DNA of 64,000 nt from Metridium senile (Eukaryota; Cnidaria; Anthozoa; Actiniaria; Metridiidae): positions 19,514,741 to 19,578,740 of the forward strand of contig OX459099.1 in NCBI GenBank assembly GCA_949775045.1. Reading direction: 5' to 3'. A program made the translations under genes and the position numbers. The notes under the pieces are model-generated. The model did not search any database. It saw nothing but the letters and a program-made list of their open reading frames with translations, and was not told the origin of the DNA. Below are positions 23,929 through 36,480 of this stretch, piece after piece. Every line of letters starts with the position of its first letter. Position 1 is the first letter of the stretch.

Positions 23929-24144
23929 ATATATGACCATAACATTGTTACAGCCGGTCGTAGATAATGAAACACTGATATTTCTTTAAAGTGCTTATGA
24001 CATGAAAAATTTAAAGCCTTTTTTCGAAAAATCAATATGTATAGAAAACATTCTGAGCGAAAGAATTGTTAAAAAATAATTTTTAGTATTTTTTTATGCG
24101 AGAGAAACTTTGAAAACTGCGCTGAAAAATGTCCCTGTGTTATA

Positions 24145-24215
24145 AATCACAAATTAGGTTGATATTACCGACACCCTTAGCAGGCTTCATAGTGTGGACT
24201 GTATAGTTTTGATTA
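24145..24215 (-). repeat. Repeat piece, inverted partner of 21697-21765
   Basis: The reverse complement reads CACACTATGAAGCCTGCTAA then GGGTGTCGGTAAT, matching 21697-21765. See that entry for interpretation. Confidence 0.55.
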
Positions 24216-25050
24216 GGAAAACGATTATTGAATAAGGTGTATATTACTCGATATAGATACTTCAAGACAGTTCGTGTCGCAATTGACCAACAAAACTGGA
24301 AACTTCTCCGACATAACTGTTGCTTTTTATGTGACATTTTCGAGTGGTTTTCGGAAACAGGATAAATGTAGTCATCATTTGTGTTGAAATATCATCCTGA
24401 GTTCTTCATTAATAAAACACAAAAAGGCGTTATGAGTAACTAACAGTAAAGCAAGGCTGTCATTTATAGTCTATTTGCAAGGAAACTCCACAATCTTTTC
24501 CTGTTTTTAAACGTCAGATTATCGTCCTTCTGTGTGTATTTCGTTTCCTGTTATCTACCTCATTTCATTCCCTTCTAGTATTTCAAGAACAATTGTGATT
24601 CTCAGTTTAGACTTTAAAATAATACATAAAATAAATCACTTTTTAACGTCTCAATCTTCTAGCTTGACACATATCATGTGTCCTACTAATCGTGGAGACT
24701 CACTGACTCGCACTCACGACTACATCTGCATCTACGTTTAATATTTTGGCACACAACTCGGCTCACATGTTCATTTTTATAATGCATGTTGAGTTAAGTA
24801 TTTTATGAAGTATATAACTTCAATGTTTATAATAGTAGCTAATTTTTAAATTTCCTAAGCGAATTCTACTATTTATTTTTCATTCTGAAAAATTTATTTT
24901 TTAAGTTATTAATTGAAATTTATTTTATAGGGAATTTACGAAGAATTCTTTAAAAGGAAGATTTTGTTGCAAAACATTAGGCAGAAAATTGTAAAGACAT
25001 CCTCAATTAAACACAGTTAAATTGGTAGATACTTTTGATTCATCTAAGCA
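24216..25050. other. Gene-free stretch including dispersed repeat copy 2 (24635-24745)
   Basis: 24635-24745 is the sister of 3345-3450 (TTTTTAACGTCTCAATCTTC, TAGCTTGACAC, GTGTCCTACTAATCG, GGAGACTCACTGAC, CTACGTTTAATATTTT). The remainder is AT-rich without recognisable coding sequence. Confidence 0.55.
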
Positions 25051-25058
25051 ACATCTAA

Positions 25059-25169
25059 CATCGCATCTCACATTTGTCGAATTTAATGCAAATGAATCCA
25101 AACAATAGGTTTTGTTCATTCGCATTAGATTCGGCACATGTGAGATACGACGTTTGAACTAGACCTAAT
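25059..25169. mobile_element. Inverted-repeat element (GTTCAAACGTC family), left end truncated
   Basis: GCATCTCACATTTGTCGAAT and ATTCGGCACATGTGAGATAC, followed by GACGTTTGAACTAGACC, are inverted around ACAATAGGTTTTGTTCATT. The same layout is seen at 54102-54312, where both ends are complete, and in a diverged form at 26360-26465. Confidence 0.7.
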
Positions 25170-25439
25170 TACTATTTCTGTTTTGTCTAAGAGTTTTTCA
25201 AACCTAAAAATTACTGCAGCGAACATTATCTTTTAGGGAAATCAATGCACATAGAAAGTGGATATTTCGCTATATCGATAATTTCGCTATTAAACTAGGA
25301 GAAGTAGTCCACTTAAGCGCTATATAAAAATATAGTATATCAACTTGAGAAAGACAGAACATAAATGTGCAGTCATAGTAATAGTAATTGAAGAATTCTT
25401 TCATTCTTTCATTCTATTTGGTATGGAATGACATAGATA

Positions 25440-25870
25440 ATGATTTCTTTATATCTTCCAGCCACCCAGGATGTTTAAAATACCATATCCGTAATTGCAA
25501 AACCTCTACTTTTCAAAAGTCGCACTTTAACAGATCGTCTCGGATATGGAACACACTTGTTTCTAGTACAGGAAACCTTACCACTAAAATAATTTATTGT
25601 GTTTCCGAAAATCACTACTAAATTATCAGCTATTTTAACGCACTGTCCACATCATATGACCCTGAAGATCCACGTAGCTGGAAAACTATCTGTTTATCAT
25701 GTAACATTTTCTCATGGTGTTTCTAATGTTTTTGTAATCATATTTTAAGATACAAGGGCCTGCAGTAATTGGCCTCGCTGTTGCGGGTTCCTGCCCACCC
25801 TAGTTTAAGTATATAATATGTAATCTTCCTTTGTGTTTTGGGGCAAAGCTAATAAAATTAAAATAAAATA
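25440..25870 (+). pseudogene. LINE C-terminal fragment, CR1/L2-like, frameshifted
   Basis: The + strand encodes CLKYHIRNCKTSTFQKS then HFNRSSRIWNTL, the usual 'F..S.F.R..R.WN.LP' block near the C-terminus of CR1/L2-type LINEs. After a frame break, SYDPEDPRSWKTICLSCN follows. The 3' region carries AAGGGCCTGCAGTAATTGGC and ends in a short A-rich tail (AATAAAATTAAAATAAAAT). It is 5' truncated and dead. Confidence 0.7.
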
Positions 25871-26360
25871 TATATAAATATGAAAAATGAAAAAAAAAAG
25901 TTCAGTGAGCGAAATGAGACAAAATTACTTTATTTTTTTAGGTATTTTCCCAATCGGTGCATCTCAGAATCAGTAAGTTATGAAATGTCTCAGGAAAACC
26001 ACTATTACTAATCATTATTTTGCACATACAATTAAGTATATTTTTAGTTAAAAAGTGTACAATTGTACAGCAAAAGTTGCAACTAATGTAGACGATCAAC
26101 TAATAGTTTCGCAAAAGTGTGAGATGCTTCATTAATGAGTCCAGACAACGCTTAAAGTGACTCTTGAAGAAAGCACCTCGCTTATGGGCAATAATACAAG
26201 CAGAAAAATTTTAATAGCACATAAACTGAAATGAAATCTCAAGAGCTAGGAAAGTTTGTCTGCACTTGAAGAGTGTGCATGAATATATCAGAAAGGGCAA
26301 AAATACAAAAAAAAAAGATAAAACTTTGTCAACAAAATGAAGTACATTTTTCAAATGTTT
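25871..26360. other. Gene-free stretch
   Basis: AT-rich sequence without a recognisable ORF, repeat unit or splice pair. Confidence 0.5.
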
Positions 26361-26465
26361 TACCGTAGGTCAAGTTCATCTCACATGTGCCAAAAAAGAA
26401 TGGAAATGAATTCAAACAATATTTTTTTGTCATTTGAGATGAGATGCCAAGTTTGAACTAAGCCT
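26360..26465. mobile_element. Diverged copy of the GTTCAAACGTC inverted-repeat element
   Basis: GTTCATCTCACATGTGCC at the left and TTTGAGATGAGATGCCAAGT then TTGAACTAAGCC at the right are inverted around TTCAAACAATATTTTTTTG. Compare 25059-25169 and 54102-54312. Confidence 0.6.
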
Positions 26466-26540
26466 TAACGGAGCCCTGATAGAGTGTATCAGTAATAAAC
26501 CCATTAGTAAATAAGCAATAAAGCAGGTAGGTAAGTAAAA

Positions 26541-26880
26541 AGCCCGGGGAGAAAAAATGTACAAGGGATGTTCGTCGGATATTTTCACTGAAAAATACCG
26601 CTAAAAGATACCTAAAGTCTTTTAAAAAGGGCGCGGCTGGATGAATTTTACCCCCTAAGAGATACCACATTAATTAATAATATTAATATACGTATCAGAA
26701 GCGAATATCGATTAGCTCTTCTCTCCTTTTTTCGAAATCCTAAGAGATACCAGACAATGCTAATTTTCAAAAATTCTCATTTGACACCCTAAAAGATACC
26801 AAATCGCTGACTTTTACCCCTAAGAGATATGACAAGCATCCCCGGTACTTTTTCCCCGGAGTCCCCCTCCCGGGTAAAAA
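26541..26880 (+). repeat. GATACC-family repeat, uninterrupted copy
   Basis: Bounded by CCCGGGGAGAAAAA and CCCCGGAGTCCCCCTCCCGG, with repeated CCTAA(G/A)AGATACC words about every 40-80 bp. The same sequence occurs at 44573-45822 (and its duplicate 50605-51855), where other elements have inserted into it. Related sequences on the opposite strand lie at 36196-36480 and, more diverged, at 53770-54090, 54470-54750 and 60508-60720. This copy serves as the empty site for two insertions. The family is unknown to me. Confidence 0.75.
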
Positions 26881-28440
26881 GGTGAGTGATTAAATTAACT
26901 AACTAAGTAAAGTAAGTAAATAAAAAGGCAAGTAAGTATAAATCCATCAGTCAGTCAGTCAGTAAGTAAGCAAATATGTAAGAAAGTAAGTCGGTAAGTA
27001 GGTACGCAAAGCTGTAAGTCAGTCAGTCAGTCAGTAAGAAAATAGGGTTCCACTAAATAGCAAATGGTCTTCGAGCTTACTAGCTAAAAGCAAAACAATT
27101 AAACTTTTCAATAAAAAAAACATTTCCATTGATATAGACGACAACACCAAGATACTTCAAGGCAAAATAGATAAGGGAAATACAATCTATTTCAATGGTC
27201 GTTATGATTTTTAGTAATAAAACCTTTAAACCTTATTACCTTTAGCTGCAAGCAATGCATTTTCAGTGTATAATATCAAGATTTAATAACAAGATTTAAT
27301 GATTTTGATAAGTCTAGACTTTGGCATAAAATTAATAAGAAAGACAAACGTAAAAACAATCCGACGTTTCGACATCGGCCGATGTCACTATGAAGTGATA
27401 TAGTAATATACAGTTTTTATTCTTTTGTTTTATTAAATCATTAAACCGCGTACTTGCATAATAACACTTGTATATTTACTGCTGTATTTAAACTGAGGGC
27501 TATTTTAAAAATCTATAAAAAACGGCGTATCATTTTGATAATAATTATCATAATCGTTCTTATCATCATCATAATGATAATTTTAACTTTATTTAGTATC
27601 ATTAATATTTAACGGCTATAGTATGCCCAAAATGTTTATGTAAAAAAAGAACAAAAAAGGAAATCATGACAACAACAGAAAAACGAAAAAGAGATTCCAT
27701 TCAATTTTTGTTTCCATGCCAAACCTCCTACACATGAAATATCATTACAACGAGACATCCAGCGTTTATTAGCTATAGCTATATTGGGTATCCCTTCCTG
27801 AAACCTTGTTTACGAATATGAATGTCAATTATATATCTGATTATGAACATGATATGTTGGTTTGTTAAATTAACAAAACCTAAGAAATTTCTCTTTGAGA
27901 AACATTTTAATAATTTTTAGCATGTTTTAATATAGACCTCCATTAGGTGACGCTGCGAATTGCGCATTAGTCTGCTAAATTTAAAATAACAATTAGCCCG
28001 TTCTCCACCCTCTTAACTTTCGCCTGAGTACTCAAGAATATATATTTATTTCAGTTTTATGTTTTCCCAACGTTCCAAAGTTCCATTTGAAACTTATAAT
28101 AGCTCAGGCCAGAGTTACGCGAGCTTTTGGGATCAGTGATCAAACTTTTGTCGGTAAAAAATCGGGATCAATCACGAGAAAACATCCCTTATCACGACCC
28201 TGGCATTTGTTTTCTACATCGAAAGCTGTAATAGAACATGTTATGCCCTTAAGCTATAAACACTGAAAACATGAATATCTATAGTAACGTACTCTAACCC
28301 TTTGAGTACCTGTTTAGCTTACACTCGTAATTCTAGGAAACAATGACAGTCAACAGGCAAAGTGAACATAGCCACTTAAGCATTAGAAAAGTCAGGAAAA
28401 CATGAGTTTCGAAAAACAAAGTTGAAACGCGTCCACTTTG
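26881..28440. other. Gene-free stretch with decayed AGTC/AGTA repeat
   Basis: 26930-27040 is a loose AGTAAGT/CAGTCAGT microsatellite. ACGTTTCGACATCGGCCGAT at 27363 is another instance of the ACGTTTCGA-hairpin motif. 27535-27590 is an AT-rich interrupted palindrome. No gene supported. Confidence 0.5.
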
Positions 28441-28442
28441 TA

Positions 28443-28490
28443 CTAAACACCTATTTCAAAAGGTTACGATAGGGAATAGGTCATTCCAAG
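28443..28490. repeat. Dispersed unit of the 66-bp minisatellite at 1-345
   Basis: CACCTATTTCAAAAGGTTAC then GATAGGGAATAGGTCATTCC matches the unit boundary of the array at 1-345 (CACCTATTTCAAAAAGGTTG, GATAGGTCATTCC). A single copy, about 28 kb from the array. Confidence 0.75.
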
Positions 28491-28756
28491 ATCTAAGAAT
28501 AACTGGAATAACTTGTTTCTTATTCTCGTCAACAACACGGAGGTTAGTGTTGAGATATTCCGTGTTGTTTGTAGTCCACGAAACCATTTAAAGGCCTTGA
28601 TTATTCGTGTTTAATGGCCGGTATGAATCGCCTTTGGCCTTTGGCCTATGTTATGTATAACAAGTTATGTTATTTAAAATGTTTAACTTCTAGTTGTTCT
28701 CGTTAAAAGGCTTACGTCAGGTGAATGTAGTGAAAACCTGGAATCTTGTATCTTAT

Positions 28757-28880
28757 TAGAAAGTTTGATGTGTAATATGGCTGGATATTTTATGAGTGAT
28801 ACGCTGTACTTTGACGATCCTTTAGGAGGAGTGAACGAGTACTGAAAATATCCAGCCATATTGTACATCAAACTGTCTAA
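28757..28880. mobile_element. Hairpin MITE, arms about 37 bp
   Basis: TTAGAAAGTTTGATGTGTAA then TATGGCTGGATATTTT is inverted against AAAATATCCAGCCATATTGT then ACATCAAACTGTCTAA with three mismatches. The loop is about 45 bp. TTA repeats flank it, consistent with but not proof of a TWA duplication. Confidence 0.8.
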
Positions 28881-29073
28881 TAATTTATTATCCTATCATC
28901 AGTTTTCACGTGTCAGTGACCAACTCTCTCGGAAACGGTGTATTACCAACGCTAAATATTAACGCACTAAATCAAAAAAGCTTGGATAGTAGTGTAGTTA
29001 GGTTTAGCACTGCCTACGGGCTCCCGTGAGAAAACAAAAGTATAAACAAAGAAAGATATTTTCAAGGTATTCC

Positions 29074-29157
29074 TAGCCTGCGTTGCCGGCGCGGTCTGCG
29101 GTTCGGTCTTTCCCTCTCTTCTCTTCCGAAACTGCAGACCGCCGGCAACGCAGGCTA
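29074..29157. mobile_element. Fold-back element FB3 (TAGCCTG family), 84 bp, 9-bp TSD
   Basis: Begins TAGCCTGCGTTGCCGGCG and ends CGCCGGCAACGCAGGCTA. The arms are about 32 bp with one 2-base slip. A perfect 9-bp TSD AGGTATTCC lies at 29065-29073 and 29158-29166. The loop is pyrimidine-rich (CTTTCCCTCTCTTCTCTTCC). It is the shortest member of the family here. Confidence 0.9.
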
Positions 29158-29331
29158 AGGTATTCCAGGATTTCTTTTGTTGATATGTCAGAATTACTTT
29201 GGCTGTTGCTGTTTCATTTTCTTTTCGTTTTTTGTGGTTGTCGACCAGAAAGTTTTCACTACTTCGACAACCACACACATGTCTTCTCATTCTTTCTATC
29301 TATTTTCTATTTGTAAATAACTGTTTTTTGT

Positions 29332-30005
29332 AATCTCAAGTATGTTAAGGCCTGGGTTTTCCTTGTGAAAAGACCCCCCGCCAATAATTTAAGATTTTGG
29401 CTTCAATGAAAATCGGTGTGGATGTTGATATCAGTGTCCTTAATTTTTTAGTGCTGATTTTAGGAGAGGTCACGTGGTATATGACGTCATAATAGCAAGA
29501 AAATACTCAAAATTTATGCGGTCTTATGAGTTTAAGATAAAGAGAAAAACTAAAAGCCAAAAGTTGATAAGTAATAGATGACAAATAACTTCTCGTTATT
29601 TGAACTTGAATTCGATAGCTTGGTAGGGAGATATAAGGGGGTTTTGAATAAGAATTATGGTCACGTGACTTGTTTTACAAAATATCTCCTTAACAGTAAG
29701 TGATAACAAGATTCAAAAAGCACAGTCTTGTAGAGACCTTGTAGAGAAGTACATTTAATGTATAAGTTTGTTTTACCTATCCAAAACCCGCGACCGCATT
29801 TTCAAAGGAAAAACGAAATCCCTTATCCATCTAAACTAGTCACGTGACCTACCTTAGGTCAAACTTACACATTAAGGATGAGCAGTAGTCCGAGATCTAA
29901 CAATGTACCAAGTTTTAATAAAATCAGATGAGTTTTGTGGCAATGACAAATAAAAACGTTTTTCATGAAACACGGCTAAAACCAGGCCTTAACATACTTG
30001 AGATT
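29332..30005. mobile_element. TIR element (AATCTCAAGTATGTTAAGG), 674 bp
   Basis: Begins AATCTCAAGTATGTTAAGGC and ends GCCTTAACATACTTGAGATT. The TIRs match for about 28 bp. The interior holds several CACGTGAC/GTCACGTG words and no long ORF. No clear TSD beyond the repeats. Confidence 0.8.
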
Positions 30006-30139
30006 TTGATAAACATCTTTGTAATTTTGTATATGTATCAATATGTGTGTGAATAAAAAAAAGGGTTTTTTTTCCATGCTTTCTTTTCAACTGTCTTTTC
30101 TCCTGTTTGTACTCAAGCTTTTGGTATGCGTGTTCGAGA

Positions 30140-30645
30140 ACTCGTACGTCCAGGAAATCAAAAGTGTAAACAGTCCCATCAGTATAAGTACGATGTCGTA
30201 CATAAACTTTGAGTTTTCTGATGAGTTATTTATCCAGTTGATGTAGCATATTCTTTTTGATGTAAACTAAAGTTATTGTTATGTCTGGAACTCAAAACAT
30301 CTAGAAAATCAAGAGTGCAAACAGTCACAAACCCATCAGTATAAGTACGATGTCGTACATAACCTTTGAGTTTTCTGATGAGTAATTTTTTTAGTTGATG
30401 TATCATATTCTTTTTGATGTAACCTTAATTAGTATTATGTCTGAAACTCAAAAAGTCTAGAAAATTAAGAGTGCAAACAGTCACAAACCCATCAGTATAA
30501 GTACGATGTCGTACATAACCTTTGAGTTTTCTGATGAGTTATTTATCCAGTTGATGTAGCATATTCTTTTTGATGTAAACTAAAGTTATTGTTATGTCTG
30601 GAACTCAAAACATCTAGAAAATCAAGAGTGTAAACAGTCAAATCA
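30140..30645. repeat. Tandem repeat, about 156-bp unit x 3, just upstream of exon 1
   Basis: CCATCAGTATAAGTACGATG, TCGTACATAA, CTTTGAGTTTTCTGATGAG, TTTTTGATGTAA and TCTAGAAAATCAAGAGTG recur at about 30181, 30338 and 30494. The array ends about 80 bp before the splice acceptor of exon 1 and so lies in the upstream intron. CTGATGAG in each unit is not followed by a GAAA core, so I do not call a hammerhead. Confidence 0.85.
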
Positions 30646-30724
30646 TACTATGTCCACTTATGTGGTAGAACTTATAAATATTCATGAGTATTTCTAATGA
30701 TTAACTGTGTCTCCCCTATTGCAG

Positions 30725-30802
30725 GTTTTTAGTCGTCTCGCAACATGTCCAAGTTTCACGTAGTGATCATTTTGATGAACGTTTTCGTGGAACTTCAGCT
30801 GG
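30725..30802 (+). CDS. Coding exon 1 of a secreted FN2/CUB protein: signal peptide
   Basis: A good acceptor (polypyrimidine CTCCCCTATTGCAG) precedes 20 bases of 5' UTR and an ATG at 30745. The 19 codons begin MSKFH and continue with a hydrophobic stretch VVIILMNVFVELQLG. The exon ends at a strong donor, G|GTGAGT, at 30803, in phase 1. A short basic start plus a hydrophobic core with a small residue at the end is the layout of a signal peptide. Because an acceptor precedes the ATG, at least one 5' UTR exon must lie upstream. The next in-phase exon I find on this strand is the FN2-like exon at 56391. That link is inferred from phase, strand and the lack of other candidates. Confidence 0.6.
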
Positions 30803-33800
30803 GTGAGTAACAATCAGAGTGTGACATATTTTACCTTATTCAAGTTTGTTTTATTTTTCCGTCATTTACAACTTATTTCGATGTCTGTTTTTATCGTTTT
30901 TACAGTTTGTTTGCATCTCGATCGTTATTTTTAAACTTAAGTGAAAACTTCAGTTTGATGAATCGTTCGAATCTCATGAATTGCAACTATAAATTGTAAC
31001 TTTCTGCTAAGGATTCTCATTCATTTTATTTGGATCTCGGTATTTTTAAAGTTAAATTAAAACTTCAGTTTGATGAATCGTTCGAATCTCATAAATTGCA
31101 ACTTTCTTCTAAGGATTCTCATTCATTTTACAGTTTATTTCAATCTCTTTTTTTTTTTTTTTGCCCTTTTCTCATTCTATAATTTGTTAGCACTCGGTTT
31201 TTTATTCAGTTTTAACTTTCTTTATATTTTAAACTTCATTTTGGTGACTCGTTCGAATCTCGTAATTATAAATTGCAACTCCGTTCAGTGAAGGATTCCC
31301 CTTTTATGCTTCGATTTCGATCTCTGTTTTTTTTCTTTCTTCTCCTTGTTTGTTTATTTGGTTTTCCGAGTGTAACTTTTCTACACGAAATTTATTCAGC
31401 CTCTGGTTGCTATTATTTTGTTCTTATTCTGAAATTTTTTCGATCGATCACTAATATCAACTTTCCATTTTGAGCTGTAATTTCTTCTTTGAGAACACTT
31501 TTTCAATTCCTTAATTATTCAATCTCTGAGTTTCAATTCCTTTTCAGCATGTTCATCGTTTCATTTCTCTCGATCTGCAGAATTTTAAATTTTCCTCATT
31601 AAATTTTACGATTTTTAAATTTGCCATTCAAAAATGTCTTCAAGTTTCTAAATTCACCATTAATTTCTCTGACATTTGAATTGATCCCTGATTATATCAT
31701 ATTGTTTAAATTCTGCAATTTAAGCTACAATGTTCTCAGTGTACAATTTAATTTGATTTGCTGATTTTAACGTTCTCCAGTTATTAAAACCTCTGATTTT
31801 GTACTTTTTTCATTTCACGATTCCTTAAAAATTGTTTTATTCGATCCCGCAGTGAAGTTTATGTTCACTCTACTTATACACTTCGATGCATGTTGAGTTT
31901 ACTTTACTAATAATACATGTACACCTAACATTTCCCGCTGATTTTCGGCGGTATGGCGTCTTTTTGCTTTCAAAGACAGCGTGAAAAACAGCTTAATTTT
32001 TAAGTTCAAAATTACACTAAGGAATGTTACTTTTTGTGGATAAAGTTAATCTTGTTTTGAAAGCTTATTTTTCTTCTTTCTCTCTTGGATTAAAACTCAG
32101 AACAGGAAGTCGTAGTATTATCTTAATACTCCAATAAACCGAGTAGGAAGGTTTTAGTTTCATAAATTTCTTAGTGAAATTAAACTTGCATAGTTTTAAT
32201 CTGCATAACGTTCTTATCCTAACAATGTCTTGAGATTTTGTCTTAGAGTTTACATTTAAACTAAGAAAGGATTTGCAGTAATTATAGACAAAACTGTTGG
32301 TGAAAAGTAAATAAATTGAAAAGGAAGTTTTAACTTTCATATATTTCTCAGTAGTGAATCGAAATTACCCTTGTATACTTTGATCTACATAACATTCTTA
32401 TCCTAACAATTTCTTGAGATTTTGTCTTATCACATTTAATCTAAGAAAGGAGTTGCAGCAGTAATAATAGACAAAACTGTTGGAAAAAGTAAATCCATTG
32501 AAATAGCACTTATATATTTTTTAATCCAACTTGAGCTTGTGTCTTTAAAGTTTAACTATTAAAAAAGAAAATCACATTTTTGAAGGGAATAGTAAAAGGA
32601 TTGGTAATTTACAATATATTCATCAATAAAATCTTAATTGGAAATTTAATCTTCATATCGTTTTGATAAACATTCATTTGTTTTAAATTGTCTTTTTTGG
32701 ATTTAAATATCAAAACAAACATCAACAGAAATTTAATGGTAAAAATTAAAAGTGCAAAAAAATGTTTTTGGTTTATAGAAATGGTTTTTTTAACCGGTAC
32801 TTGGTTAAATCTTTGTAACGAGCGAAACCTTTTACATCCATGAACAGAAAAAGAAAGTATATATATACAAAGTAAATGGAAACTAGCCGGGGTTAGCTAG
32901 TATGAATACACTAGATTACTATTGATTTACGGAAGATGATAAAATCCGAGTATTAGATTTAAAAAAAATGTAAAAACGTTTACTATTTCAAAAATTCTAG
33001 GATACGGTACTTAGTACTGTATTTATTAATTGTAAATAAGAAATATTTATTAAATCAATAAAAAAAATCAAAAAAAAGAAAGATTTTTATTAGAAAATTT
33101 AGAAATTATACACAACCTGGTGAGATCAGAATTATGAGATTATGCTTAAATTCAGAATCTATATATTAAGGTAGTATGTATTTTACAGTATAGTGGTTGT
33201 TGTAGTAGATTATCCGTAGAAATAACAGTCATCTGCTTTTCTAGAAGATATCCGTATATCATGTATATCTAACGGGATACGTTTCAATTACGAGTGACTA
33301 TCTTGCATTGGAAGAGACATTTGGGGGTATTAAAGATCGCAGTCGTGCACGTCAATGTCATTGATAACAACTGCAGTGTTTGCTTTTTATTTCATTATCA
33401 GTAATATTTCAAAGAGATCTTGAACTTATTTCGATGAATCGTTCGAACCTCATAAATTGAAACTTTTGAAGGATTCTCATTCATTTTGATTAATAATTGG
33501 AATTTCAAAAGTCAATACATCTATGTGTTCTAATTAATTTTAATGCAAAGTTTAAATCTCATGAATATATATTGTTGCACTTCCCATTTTTTCGATGAAT
33601 GGTTTAAAACTGGTAAAAAGGTGATCATCCTCATTTATTTCGATGATTCGTTCGATTCTCACAAATTGAAACTTCGGATAGATTCTTATTTCTTTCCTCT
33701 TATTTCTTTCGATGAACAATTTTAATTGAAACACCTGAACGATTCCATTCTGAATCTCATTAATTGCAACATCTGAACCATCTCAAGGAGTCTTACTTTA

Positions 33801-34536
33801 AAAAGATTCCAATTAGTTTCAATGACATGTTCGATTCTTGTCAGTATTAAAATTGAAACATCTTAAGTCCGATTGGAATGATTTTTCTTCACTTCGATTA
33901 GTTCTACGAATCTCATCAACGGAACGAGTCGAAGGCTTCTGATCATTTCGATGTATCGTTCTATCTACTAGCTAGCTGCTAGCACTTAGAGGATCGTGAA
34001 AAACCCTAACAGCAGGATAAAATTGTAACTTTAAAATGAACATTGTTGTTTTTGTTTTATTTATAATTGGAATCTCATAAAATGAAACAAATGATATTCT
34101 GATCATTTCGATGTATCGTTCTGTCTACTAGCTAGCTGCTAGCACTTACAGGATCGTGAAAAAAAACCTTCTTAACAGCAAGATAATTTGTAACTTTAAA
34201 ATGAACATTCTTATTTTTGTTTTATTTATAATTGGAATCTCATAAATTGAAACAAATGAACATTCTTAATGGAAGGACGGAGAATAATCAATATATTTCA
34301 ACTCTTATTTGTAAGTGCACAACCAGGCATAATGTATTTATGTGTACTTAAATATACTTAAATGGATTACTAGATTTATAGCTTGTTATTACGCTGAAAA
34401 CATAAATTTATGATTGTGATTTATGCCTTCTTTCGCTAAGGACAAAACTTGAACATGTATTTCAGTCATTTCATGACGATTTTAGCTGTAAATTTAAACA
34501 AACCTAAAATGAAATTGGACTGATATAAAAGCGAAA

Positions 34537-34626
34537 TAGCCTGAGAAAACACACGTTCTTTCGCTCCTCCTTCCCCCCGCGTAAGTTTCGCTGGGGGAGC
34601 GAAAGAACGTCTGTTCTCTCAGGCTA
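34537..34626. mobile_element. Fold-back element FB4 (TAGCCTG family), 90 bp, 9-bp TSD with one mismatch
   Basis: Begins TAGCCTGAGAAAACACACGT and ends CTGTTCTCTCAGGCTA. The arms are about 32 bp (CGTTCTTTCGCTCC inverted). The flanks AAAGCGAAA (34528-34536) and AAAGCGAAC (34627-34635) match at 8 of 9. The loop is C-rich. Same termini as FB1-FB3 but a different arm sequence. Confidence 0.85.
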
Positions 34627-36195
34627 AAAGCGAACAAGGAATATTGCATTTTGATCTAGATTAGTGCACATTATTTAGAGCTATAATATAATAACCAAAT
34701 TATACTATCATTAGCTAACATATGTCAGTGTAGTATTACAAATAAAAAAATAAAAAAAGAATAGAATGATAAAATGAAATGAAATGAAACCAATAAATTT
34801 GTGTTGAAAATAAAACAACATAAAACCAATTTAAACTACGCTTAATTAAAACAAAATAACATGGCTCAAATATAACATAAAAATATGACATTCTCAAAAC
34901 GACAATTCTACAAAAAATTAATAAAGCCCAAATAAATTTTGGACTGAAAAAATATAATACAATAAAAAATAACAAATACAATACCGATAAGATAACACAA
35001 ATTGAAATTTTTGACAAACCTCAAGAAATAATAATAATTAAAAAAAAAAAATTCAAGAAAACTAGACCTAAACTAGTTTACACAAAAAAATATAACTCAA
35101 ATACTATTCATTAAGATAAGACAAACTCGACATTTTTGGCAAATTTGAAACAAACAATCAAGCCCAAAAAATAATTCAAGAATTGACTCAGACTTAAAAT
35201 TTTGCACAAAAAAAGACTGAAAAATTGCACACAAAAAATAAAACTCAAATGCAATAGATTAAGATAATACAAACTCGACATTTTGATAAATATTGCTTGA
35301 TATGTTCTTTCCGTGTAATATCCCCTCATTTCCTTGTGCATTTAACTATATTGAGAGATCTTGCATTCGTTTCATGTCCCCGTCGTCTTTACAAAAACAT
35401 CTTTAAAACTTCATCCTCGTATTTAATGAGACCGGAATTGTACTACAACAATAACAAATGTTTCAATTAAATACCAACGTGCATTCGAAGAATACTTGAT
35501 CGTGTCGTTAGGAACGCAACGATCTTTATCAGATTTAAAGGCAAGCTCGAAAATTCGCTTCTTTTTCTCTCTTTCTTTCGGTTCTTTGCTTCTTTTTTTT
35601 TTACTCTTTCTTTCTATTTCTTTCTTTCCTTGGTACTATCATTCTTTCCTTTCCTTTTTTCTTTCTTTCTTAATGACTTTTTTCACCTTTTCATTTAAAA
35701 ATATTAATTGCATATGTAACATTGATGTTTCAATTAAATACTAAAGTGTTCAAAGAACACTTGATCGAATTTTTAGGGGAGCAGCGATTCTGATTGATAA
35801 TGTAAACGTTTCAATTTCTTTCCTTTTTTGTATCTATTTATTTTCTCAGTTATTCTTTTACAAGCAGTGATCAATAGTCGAAATTCCCTGACTTTGTTGG
35901 GTTGGTTTAAAGCTCTTCCGTGTTTTCTTTTAATTTGTATGTAAACCATAAAGACGTGGAAAATAAATAACAACAATATTTCTCATTTAGAATTATAAAT
36001 TGTATATTTTGTCATTTGTAATATTAAACCTTTGATGAAAAAATATGAAAATAGATTGACAAATCTACAAACAAAAAAATGAAAGCAAATGTTTATCAAA
36101 GAATTAATTAAATATTCCCGACCATTAATTAACACTTGAACCCATCTTACATAGCCTTAAAGTCAAACAATCCATTTCAGAGACTAGACTTCCAT

Positions 36196-36480
36196 TTCTT
36201 GAGGGTAAAAGTGTCGGGTATACTCATCGTATATCGGGGGTAAAACTATTGCCGGGTATGCATGTCGTATCGCCGGGTATACTAGTCCCGTAGGGGTGAA
36301 AATCAGCAATTTGGTATCTTTTAAGGGTATTAAAACTGAAATTTCTTGGTATTTTTTTCCGTTTCATGTTATTATGTGGTATCTCTAAGGGAGTTAAAAC
36401 CACGCCCATTTTATACGTCTTTCATTATCTCTTAGGGGTATTCTTGAAACTTCCATACTGGCATGCTCGATACGTTTACC
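36196..36480 (-). repeat. GATACC-family repeat, minus orientation
   Basis: Contains GGTATCTTTTAAGGGTATT, GGTATCTCTAAGGG and TATCTCTTAGGGGTATT, the reverse complement of the CCTAAGAGATACC words of 26541-26880, and a TCGGGTATAC/CCGGGTATGC-rich left border. Diverged and probably truncated. Confidence 0.6.

Noticed and set aside
30140..30645. CTGATGAG words as hammerhead ribozyme cores
   Set aside because: No GAAA element or stem II follows at a suitable distance in any of the three units.
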